From NCBI GenBank assembly GCA_947057505.1, contig CAMSEM010000032.1, positions 1-12,514 on the forward strand: a stretch of DNA of 12,514 nucleotides, given 5' to 3'. The stretch comes from an uncultured Clostridium sp. Its GTDB lineage: Bacteria; Bacillota; Clostridia; TANB77; CAG-508. Both the position numbers and the translations under genes were made by a program. The number at the start of each line of letters is the position of its first letter. Within the stretch, counting starts at the first letter, position 1. Under the pieces are notes generated by a model that was given only the letters and a program-made list of their open reading frames with translations, had not been told where the DNA came from and ran no database searches. Positions 6,290 through 12,514 of the stretch are shown piece after piece.

Positions 6290-6293
6290 AGTG

Positions 6294-7013
6294 TCAAAAT
6301 TGCATAAAATAATCCATAATCCCATTATAAATTCCCCATGCTAGCCTATTTTGGTACTCATCTTCAAGTAACATTTTTTCTTCCTCTGGGTTTGATAAAA
6401 ATCCACATTCTACAATAGAAATTGGAATTTCTACATGTTTCATAATGTATACTGTGTCTAATTTCATAGCTACTCTTTTATTCTCTTTTTGAATTGCTTC
6501 ATTTAAGTTTGCTTGTATACTTTTGGCTAGGTTTGTACTTTTTTCATCGTTTTGTTTGTAAAAGCATTGCCACCCATAATACTGGGATTGTGGAATTTTG
6601 TTTAAATGAATTGATACAAAAATATCGGCTTGTGATTCATTTCCTATTTTTACACGGTTATGTATGTCTGAAATCTTCTTTTCTCTTAGTGTATTTTTAT
6701 CTAAATCGTAAATGGCATTTTCGTCACTTCTTGTTAAAATAACGGTTGCTCCACTTTGCTCTAATAGACTTTGTAATTTTAAAGTTATTTTTAAATTGGT
6801 TTGTGCTTCTGTTGTACCGATTGCTACTTTGTGCACCGTTCATCTGGCTTTCCATGTCCGAGCATCTAATACAATTACTTTGTTAGATACAGGAAGGCTT
6901 ACTGTTTGCACAGTTTTTTCTACTTTTGCAGTTTGAAATGTGAAAACAAATACTGCTATGATTAATATACTAGCTATAATGCCTAGTCTTTTTTTATTTA
7001 ATACAATCATCAT
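6294..7013 (-). pseudogene. CwlD-like N-acetylmuramoyl-L-alanine amidase (Amidase_3), disrupted by three 1-base insertions
   Basis: Zinc amidases of this family cut the amide bond between muramic acid and the stem peptide; CwlD acts on spore cortex. ATG at 7013 (or 7010), behind AGAGGTG, opens a membrane-anchored N-terminus (LGIIASILIIAVFVFTF) reaching VIVLDA, then breaks and stops at TGA 6840-6842. The rest is open in the original phase from GTG 6836: SIHLNK and VECGFLSNPEEEK carry a zinc His and the catalytic Glu. Removing one extra C (minus strand) at 6860, 6838 and 6819 restores DAGHGKPDEGAQSSNGTTEA, the canonical first zinc motif, and a 238-residue protein. As given, a product from 6836 lacks the first zinc His and the signal anchor and would be inactive. 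The rest of the gene is well preserved, so the lesion is either very recent or a sequence error. Confidence 0.85.
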
Positions 7014-7017
7014 AAAA

Positions 7018-7053
7018 CACCTCTATATACTATTTTTAATAGTGTATGAGGTG
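7018..7053 (-). promoter_or_regulatory. Hairpin overlapping the amidase ribosome binding site
   Basis: In minus reading: CACCTC, a short asymmetric bulge, a 9-position inner helix (eight pairs, one C-A mismatch), a 3-base loop, then GAGGTG and TTTT just before the ATG. GAGGTG is the SD of the amidase gene, so folding would hide it. The hairpin plus TTTT also resembles an attenuator between the GGDEF gene and the amidase gene. Confidence 0.5.
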
Positions 7054-7085
7054 CTATGGTAATTTATTCTAGTTTATTATTTAAA

Positions 7086-8012
7086 CTATTTTTTCCTTCT
7101 ATCTATTGCATAGGTACTTCCTGGTGTTGTTTTTGCTAGGTGTTTTACTTGGGCTGCTACTTCTCCAATTTCTAATACATTACTAAATCTTCCTTTATCT
7201 GCAATAACTACACCAATTGATATCGTGGTTAATGGAAATTGTTCTACAATGCATTTTCTATTTGGTACTTCTAGATAGCCTTTTTCTATGTCTGCTTCGT
7301 TGAAGTATTTTAAAACCCCATTATCAAATTCTAAAATAATGTCTTGGCAAATGCTTTCACAGTTTATATTAGAAGTAATTGCTACAAAGTCATCTCCTCC
7401 AATGTGTCCTACAAAATTATTTTCTGTTTGTGTATCTGTCATATGGTTTGAAATACATCTTGCAGTAAATTTAATAATTTCATCTCCATTTAGAAAACCA
7501 TAAATATCATTATATGCTTTAAAGTTATCTAAATCAACATATAGAATGGCAAATTCTTCTTTATTTAGCAGTCTTTTTTTCATTTCTGCTTGAATTTGCA
7601 CATTTCCTGGAAGTCCTGTAAGTGGACTTATTCTTCTGTTGGTATCTAATAGCCTAATGACATTTTTTATGCTATAGTACAAATATTCTTCATCGACTGG
7701 AGCTTTAATATAATGTTCTACACAAGCTTGCAAAATTTCAATACGATGCTTTTTTTCTGTAACAGAAGATATGACAATAATTGGAGTTATGCTATTATCT
7801 TCATTTTGCCTAATTTTGTTGCAAAGCTTAACTATGTCTTCTTTAATGCCATCTTCATTAATAATAATAAGTGATGGAATATTTTTTAAAACTTTTTCTA
7901 TTTCTGTAGTTTTAGCTTTTTTGAATTTATAGTCATTTTCATTTTTAAATAATGCTACCAAGCTATTTTTCAAGTCATTTCCATCATCAATTAAATAAAT
8001 TTCTTGTGCCAT
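7086..8012 (-). CDS. Receiver-like / GGDEF-domain protein (putative diguanylate cyclase)
   Basis: 308 residues. An N-terminal CheY-like fold covers about 4-120: acidic LIDD at 7-10, SS at 82-83 and Lys103 in HYIKAPVD fit a receiver. The phospho-acceptor position after the third strand appears to be Asn52 (IIINEDG), so normal phosphorylation is doubtful. A GGDEF domain follows at about 130-305: SPLTGLPGN, ILYVDLDNF (metal Asp160), NDIYGFLNGD, and signature GGDDF at 205-209. GGDDF keeps acidic metal-binding residues, so synthesis of c-di-GMP from two GTP is plausible. No RxxD inhibitory site precedes it. ATG at 8012 has AAGGAG 7 bases upstream. It sits 36 bases after the Ig-like protein gene and 72 before the amidase gene, likely one operon. 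Cytoplasmic; input signal unknown. Confidence 0.85.
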   Translation of the reverse strand: MAQEIYLIDDGNDLKNSLVALFKNENDYKFKKAKTTEIEKVLKNIPSLIIINEDGIKEDIVKLCNKIRQNEDNSITPIIVISSVTEKKHRIEILQACVEHYIKAPVDEEYLYYSIKNVIRLLDTNRRISPLTGLPGNVQIQAEMKKRLLNKEEFAILYVDLDNFKAYNDIYGFLNGDEIIKFTARCISNHMTDTQTENNFVGHIGGDDFVAITSNINCESICQDIILEFDNGVLKYFNEADIEKGYLEVPNRKCIVEQFPLTTISIGVVIADKGRFSNVLEIGEVAAQVKHLAKTTPGSTYAIDRRKK

Positions 8013-8048
8013 TTTATATCTCCTTTTTCGTATGTGTATCTTAGCTTA

Positions 8049-8984
8049 TTATGGTATATATTGTAACTCTGTTGTTGCAGTTTCTGTATAACCATTTATA
8101 TTAGTTACTTCTATAGAAATAGTATTATTTCCTTCTTGCAATTGTAGTGGTCCTGCTTGCACTGATTTTTGATTAATGTTTTTTGAAGTGTATTTTTTTC
8201 CATTTAAGTTAATTACAATATCTCTTATTCCGTCTTGATCTGTTGCTCCTACCACAATTTCATTTTTGTGGTGGTTGATTGTCATTTTTGGTTTTGATGT
8301 GGTTATAACAATTTCTTTTTCTTTTTGTTCTACATTACCATTTGCATCTTCTACTACTACTTTTATTTTTTTATTTCCTGGTGTCAATGTAACTTCTCTT
8401 CTAATTTCCTTTTGTTCTTGTGTTTCTGCATTAACTTTTACTGCTTCTTCTCCATCCCATTGATAGGTAAGATATTTAAGTGCAGTTTCATCTTTTGCTA
8501 TAATAATCATTTTATTACTACCATTTTGTGTTTCGATTTCTATAGATGGTTTTGTAATATCTACTCCATCTAAAAGATATCTTTTATGATAGGTTACTTG
8601 TTTACCATTAATATCTTCTATGGTAAGATTTAGTGTACTATCATAACCTAATAGCGTAATTTCTTCTTGGGTAGTAAGAGAATTTACAGGAATTACATTT
8701 TCTTCTCCATCGTCCCATGAGTATTTTACTTTCATAATTTCTGTGTTGTGCTCTATATGAATAATTGCTTGATCATTTACCCTGCCAACAGTAACAGTTG
8801 GAATGTTTGCTGGTTTTTTATCATCTATATCTCTATAAATAGCATAAGAGCCTTCTCCAATAAGTACTATTCCAAAGGTCATAACTGCTATGGCAAAAAA
8901 TTTTACTATGCCGCTAATACCTACTTGACTGTTTTTATTTCTATTATTTTTTTTCTTATTTTCTACAGCAAGAATTTGATTCAT
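8049..8984 (-). CDS. Membrane-anchored protein with Ig-like extracellular repeats
   Basis: 311 residues: a Lys/Asn-rich cytoplasmic tail (about 9-18), one membrane helix (about 25-45, VKFFAIAVMTFGIVLIGEG), then ~260 residues outside the cell. The outer part has three Ig-like units. The first two share YSWDDGEE and YQWDGEEAV, each after a K-x-x-Y-type strand and followed by a strand ending in VEDANGN or IEDINGK. The third reads GATDQDGIRDIVINLNGKK to TNINGYTETATTE. Such modules occur in bacterial surface and wall-binding proteins. The AAAGGA site is 11 bases before the ATG, and a good promoter lies upstream. As first gene of the unit with the GGDEF protein and the amidase, it may be a surface sensor or scaffold. 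No catalytic motif is visible; the function is unassigned. Confidence 0.8.
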   Translation of the reverse strand: MNQILAVENKKKNNRNKNSQVGISGIVKFFAIAVMTFGIVLIGEGSYAIYRDIDDKKPANIPTVTVGRVNDQAIIHIEHNTEIMKVKYSWDDGEENVIPVNSLTTQEEITLLGYDSTLNLTIEDINGKQVTYHKRYLLDGVDITKPSIEIETQNGSNKMIIIAKDETALKYLTYQWDGEEAVKVNAETQEQKEIRREVTLTPGNKKIKVVVEDANGNVEQKEKEIVITTSKPKMTINHHKNEIVVGATDQDGIRDIVINLNGKKYTSKNINQKSVQAGPLQLQEGNNTISIEVTNINGYTETATTELQYIP

Positions 8985-9050
8985 ATTTCTATTGATCCTT
9001 TCTTTTGTAATAGGTTGTTTAAAAAAATTTATTTTCCTAGAACTTAAAAA

Positions 9051-9079
9051 ATTATACCATATACATTTTTTAAAGTAAA
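9051..9079 (-). promoter_or_regulatory. Promoter of the Ig-like / GGDEF / amidase gene series
   Basis: Minus strand: -10 TATAAT (9051-9056) preceded by TGG, giving an extended -10, a 17-base spacer, and -35 TTTACT (9074-9079, four of six consensus positions). The predicted start lies about 60 bases before the ATG at 8984. Confidence 0.7.
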
Positions 9080-9172
9080 TATGACATGGTATTTTTTCTA
9101 AAAAAGGTTATTATTCTATATTACAAGAGTGTTATCTTAAAAGTGATTGAATAATTACTAAAAAACATATAT

Positions 9173-9214
9173 AAAAAAACTAGTATGTATTGAAGTTTAC
9201 ATACTAGTTTTTTT
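9173..9214 (-). terminator. Strong terminator of the large surface-protein gene
   Basis: A perfect 17-bp stem (seven A plus CTAGTATGTA, with TACATACTAG plus seven T) around an 8-base loop, 14 bases beyond the stop at 9229. The A and T tracts on either side make it symmetric, so it can act in both directions. It separates this gene from the Ig-like/GGDEF series. Confidence 0.87.
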
Positions 9215-9228
9215 ATAGATAGTATTTA

Positions 9229-12200
9229 TTATAATACAAATTTCTTAATTAAGGCTATTCCACAAGCTAATATACTAATTGATATTAATGCTAAGGTAAT
9301 ATAACTAGGCGCTGCTCCTGTTGATGCTGATAAAATTACTGGTGCCTCATCTATATCATCTTCTCCTTTTACATTGTTTCCTGGAGTAGAGTCAATATCT
9401 GGTGAGTCAAATTCGTTATAGTCTTTATAAATTTCTGCCCAGTTTGTTTTTAATCCCATGTTGTCTTTGTTGTTAATCCATGTAAGAATAATTTCTACAC
9501 TAGCACTTTCCCCTGGTTGTAATAGAGTATCTTTTAGTTGATCTGTTAATACTTTTCCGTTCTCTTCTCTCCAATTTTTGTTATCTGCTTGTACAAATTT
9601 TAATCCTTCTGGTATATAATCTATTAATTCTTTAGCATAACCTGCAATTTCACCTTCGTTTGTTACTTTAATTTTAAATTTGAATTTAACAGTTGTTTTA
9701 CTAATGTTTTTAGTACGAAGCTCTACTTTTACTGGTGGTTCTGGATTTTCATCTCCAGTATGCCCAGTTTTTGTTACTGTAGTTTTTCCATTATAAGTTA
9801 CAATTGCTTCTGTTACCCATTTTTTTAGACTTAAGTCAAAGTATTTTACTTTGATTTTTTCAATGTCTATGTCATCTTCGCCTTCTTTGTTGTTGTCTGG
9901 TGTAGAGTCTATATCTTCAACTGGCTTTCCTTCTTCATCTGTATCATCTGTAATTTCTGCTGTATTAATAATAATTCTATCAGATGTGTTTGGCTCAGTT
10001 ACTTTAAATGCAATCTTTACATCTTTATAGTCTGGCATTGTCATTGTTTCTGGGTTAAATGCTTTTATTAAGTTTGATTTTTCTTCCTTTTCTTGCTCTT
10101 TTGATAAATAGTCTGTTTTAATACTATATGCTTCTTTTACATTTGTAGTTTCTGTTCCGTCTTCTTTATACATTTTCCAACGATAGGTTACATTAGTTTC
10201 ATGTTCTGGTAAGAACTCAATTCCTTGTGGCAAGTTATCTTTTATTTCACTTGCATATCCAGCTACATTGCCTTCATTGAAAATTCTTAAAGTATAAGTA
10301 ACAATATTACCATTAGCTACTTCTACTGGGTCTTTTGGATGTACATATTGATACTTTCCATTTTCCTTAGTAAATACTGGTGCTCTATTTGTAATTTCTT
10401 TTTCATTTACGCCAGTAATAAATTTTCTTAAAGCTAGGTCAAATCTTTGTAATACTAATTTTTCAAAGTCATCATCATCTTGTTGACCTGGAATATATTT
10501 ATCTCCACGCTCTATTTCTGTATCTTTATATTCTGGTAGTCTTTCATCTTCTGGAAGTTTTACATTGTTTTCCTCTGAGTCCCTGTCTTTTACTTTATTT
10601 CCTTCACTATCTGTAAATCCTGTTATATCTGCAATATTTGTAATTTTTTCAAATAGATTGATATTATCTTTTACTTTACATCTAATTTGAACATCTATAT
10701 AGTCTAAAGTAGTTCCATTAAATGCTTTTAATAGTACTTTATCTTTTGTTGTTGTTCTATCTTTATAAATTTCATCTCTACTTGCAGAGTAAGTAGTTTT
10801 TGGTGAAGTAATATTTGTTTTTACTGTTCTACCATCTTGAGATATTGACCAACCATATTTCGCATTTAGTTCATCATCTACAATAAATTCTAACTGCTCT
10901 GGTAAGTGGTCTGTAATTTCTGTTATATAACCATTTAATTGTCCTTCATTATATACACGAATGGTATATGTTACAATATTTCCATTTGAAACTCCAATTG
11001 GATTTTTAGGATGGTTATAAGTTGCTGTAGTGGCTTCTCCACTTGCTAGTTTTGTAATATCTACTACTGGTTCTCTATCATATTTTTTGCTATTTGTTCC
11101 ATCATTCACTTCTGTAATGAATTTTCTTAAAGATAAGTCAAAGTATTTTCCTAATAGGACTAAATGTTCAAAGTCATCGTCGTCTTGTTTGCTTGTTTCT
11201 CCATAGTTATTTTTTTGTGCTTCTGTAAGACTGTTTGGCTGAGAATCACGGTCTATTATATTGGTATTTCCATCTTTATCTTTATGTGCTGTAATTTCTG
11301 CTATATTTTTCATTGATTGACTGTCTTGTCCAACTTTTGCTGTAACTTGACATGCAATTTCTAAATCTTCATAATCTATGGTAGTTCCATTAAATGCATC
11401 TATCATTTTATCTTGTAAATAATTTGTTACAATTGTTTTTCCATCACCTGATGGGTTTAACCAACTATATTTTTTATTAATTTCATGGTTTGGTAAAAAT
11501 GCTAATCCTTCTGGCAAATAGTCTGTTACTTGGGTTGCAGTTCCATCTATTTCACCTTCGTTATATATTCTAATTTTATAAATAACAATATCTCCTGTTT
11601 GTACTGCTAAAGCATTTTTAGGATGTATTTTATTTGCTGTTGTAATATTTCTATTATTAGCTAAATTTTCAATTTCTGCATTTGAAATTTGTGGTGTTCT
11701 ATCTTCTTGTGGTGCTTGCCCATTAATAGAAATAATGAACTTTCTTAATGCTAAATCAAAGTATTTTCCTAATAATACTAATTCTTCAAAGTCATCATCA
11801 TCTTGTTCTCCCATTCCTTTTGTTGGTGCTTTAGGATTGTACCCTTCTGGGTTTGTTGTTACATTTCCTGGCTGAGAATCACGGTCTGTTACAGTGGTAT
11901 TTCCATTTTTATCTTTATGCATTGTAATTTCTGCTATATTTTTTAATGATTGGTCTTGCTCTCCAACTTTCGCTGTAACTTGGCACGCAATTTCTAAGTC
12001 TTCATAGTCTAATGTTGTTCCATTAAATGCATCAATTATTTTATCTTGTAAATAACTTGTTACAATTGTTTTTCCATCACCTGATGGGTTTAACCAGCCA
12101 TATTTTTTATTAATTTCATGGTCTGGTAAAAATGTTAATCCTGCTGGTAAATAGTCTGTTACTTGAGTCGCATAACCTGCTATTCCACCTTCATTATATA

Positions 12201-12465
12201 TTCTAATTTTGTAAATAACGGTATCATTTGTTTTTACTTCTAGAGCATTTTTAGGATGTACCTTATTTGCTGTTGTAACAGATGCATTGTTTGCTAGATT
12301 GCTTAAATCTGTATTTGAAATTTGTGGTGTTCTATCTTTTTCTGGTGCTATTCCATTAATGGATATTATAAATTTCCTTAATGCCAAATCAAATTCACCT
12401 TCTGGTTCTTTTATAAAAGTGGTGCTATCTGTAATTGGCTTGGTATCTTTTTCTACTACTACTAC
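9229..12465 (-). CDS. Large surface protein with five tandem DUF11-like units and C-terminal membrane anchor; 5' end incomplete
   Basis: An ATG/TTG-type call would start at TTG 12387, but this TTG is the Leu of the conserved FDLALRKFI unit start and has no proper SD. The open frame continues upstream through VVVVEKDTKP to an in-frame TAA at 12466-12468, so the true N-terminus (with signal peptide) is missing. Five units begin with FDL(A/S)L(R/K)K at 12393, 11760, 11142, 10443 and 9840. Each has VHPKN- or GN-type starts, IRxYNEG, a (D/E)xLPxGLxFL strand, AFN(G/P) and a closing NIAEIT plus DxDSxP. Asp-rich QDDDDFE linkers join units 1-4. The C-terminus (STGAAPSY, a hydrophobic helix, IKKFVL) is a membrane anchor without LPxTG. 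DUF11-like domains are extracellular beta-sandwiches; adhesion or wall-stalk roles are typical but unproven here. A strong terminator follows. Confidence 0.85.
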   Translation of the reverse strand, partial: VVVVEKDTKPITDSTTFIKEPEGEFDLALRKFIISINGIAPEKDRTPQISNTDLSNLANNASVTTANKVHPKNALEVKTNDTVIYKIRIYNEGGIAGYATQVTDYLPAGLTFLPDHEINKKYGWLNPSGDGKTIVTSYLQDKIIDAFNGTTLDYEDLEIACQVTAKVGEQDQSLKNIAEITMHKDKNGNTTVTDRDSQPGNVTTNPEGYNPKAPTKGMGEQDDDDFEELVLLGKYFDLALRKFIISINGQAPQEDRTPQISNAEIENLANNRNITTANKIHPKNALAVQTGDIVIYKIRIYNEGEIDGTATQVTDYLPEGLAFLPNHEINKKYSWLNPSGDGKTIVTNYLQDKMIDAFNGTTIDYEDLEIACQVTAKVGQDSQSMKNIAEITAHKDKDGNTNIIDRDSQPNSLTEAQKNNYGETSKQDDDDFEHLVLLGKYFDLSLRKFITEVNDGTNSKKYDREPVVDITKLASGEATTATYNHPKNPIGVSNGNIVTYTIRVYNEGQLNGYITEITDHLPEQLEFIVDDELNAKYGWSISQDGRTVKTNITSPKTTYSASRDEIYKDRTTTKDKVLLKAFNGTTLDYIDVQIRCKVKDNINLFEKITNIADITGFTDSEGNKVKDRDSEENNVKLPEDERLPEYKDTEIERGDKYIPGQQDDDDFEKLVLQRFDLALRKFITGVNEKEITNRAPVFTKENGKYQYVHPKDPVEVANGNIVTYTLRIFNEGNVAGYASEIKDNLPQGIEFLPEHETNVTYRWKMYKEDGTETTNVKEAYSIKTDYLSKEQEKEEKSNLIKAFNPETMTMPDYKDVKIAFKVTEPNTSDRIIINTAEITDDTDEEGKPVEDIDSTPDNNKEGEDDIDIEKIKVKYFDLSLKKWVTEAIVTYNGKTTVTKTGHTGDENPEPPVKVELRTKNISKTTVKFKFKIKVTNEGEIAGYAKELIDYIPEGLKFVQADNKNWREENGKVLTDQLKDTLLQPGESASVEIILTWINNKDNMGLKTNWAEIYKDYNEFDSPDIDSTPGNNVKGEDDIDEAPVILSASTGAAPSYITLALISISILACGIALIKKFVL
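11143..12393 (-). repeat. Recently duplicated DUF11-like units 1 and 2
   Basis: Unit 1 (11761-12393) and unit 2 (11143-11760) are similar along their whole length at DNA level. For example, about 120 bases from 11408 and from 12046 differ at only a few positions, many of them silent. Units 3-5 (10444-11142, 9841-10443, then to about 9352) are related only at protein level. This points to a recent tandem duplication that can expand or contract by homologous recombination. Confidence 0.75.
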
Positions 12466-12514
12466 TTATTGGTCAGTTGCAGCACCAGGAAGAACAGACC
12501 AACCAGTTGTAGTA
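12457..12514. repeat. Imperfect inverted repeat at the window end (fold-back or small inversion)
   Basis: The arms at 12457-12474 and 12497-12514 are complementary at 15 of 18 positions plus one wobble, around a 22-base centre. The right arm, read on the plus strand, encodes DQPVVV, which is what the minus-strand gene should encode immediately before VEKDTKP. The minus strand instead shows DQ, stop, VVVV. The terminal segment therefore appears inverted relative to the gene. Confidence 0.55.

Noticed and set aside
6494..6936. Plus-strand frames opposite the amidase gene
   Set aside because: They are shadows of the amidase reading frame without ribosome binding sites or recognisable domains.
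8266..9047. Plus-strand hydrophobic frames opposite the Ig-like protein gene
   Set aside because: Antisense to a convincing gene with promoter and SD; hydrophobicity is a by-product of base composition.

Overview
This is AT-rich, low-GC DNA with strong AGGAGG-type ribosome binding sites. It carries a Spo0A-type DNA-binding domain, a germination-type (CwlD-like) amidase, an ECF sigma/anti-sigma pair and long DUF11-like surface repeats. Together these suggest a Firmicutes/Clostridia chromosome, probably an uncultured, gut-type lineage; that placement is inference. Genes run off or break at both ends, so the window may be a whole metagenomic contig.

Left block (1-3293): the first ~550 residues of a cyclic beta-1,2-glucan synthase-like protein (minus strand) with a structured leader. 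Divergent from it is a two-gene plus-strand operon, an ECF sigma factor and its zinc-finger membrane anti-sigma factor, ending in a clear terminator.

Middle block (3302-5551): small accessory genes. These are two short secreted proteins (minus 3348-3782, plus 4507-5031), a small Spo0A C-terminal-domain protein split by a -1 frameshift exactly at an A7G run, and a 62-residue membrane/coiled-coil protein with a near-consensus promoter. Several strong hairpins or terminators separate them.

Right-centre block (5552-9079, all minus): a promoter at 9051-9079 drives an operon-like series. It contains a membrane-anchored Ig-like-repeat protein, a receiver-like/GGDEF protein, and a CwlD-type cell-wall amidase broken in its first zinc-binding motif by three separate one-base insertions. 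After a weak terminator comes a stand-alone C-terminal piece of a C5 cytosine methyltransferase.

Right block (9173-12514): a large surface protein with five tandem DUF11-like units of about 200 residues and a C-terminal membrane anchor. Its real 5' end is missing. The last ~60 bases look inverted relative to the gene, as a fold-back chimera or a small inversion.

Overall theme: most intact genes act at the cell envelope (glucan synthesis, surface repeats, secreted proteins, cell-wall hydrolysis, transmembrane regulation). I see no CRISPR array, rRNA, tRNA, transposase or evident phage structural gene. The most notable signals are lesions and RNA structures: the triple C insertion in the amidase, the terminal inverted segment, two possible SD-sequestering leaders, and the slippery-site frameshift. 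Indels at several places mean that assembly or sequencing error must be excluded before biological readings are accepted.
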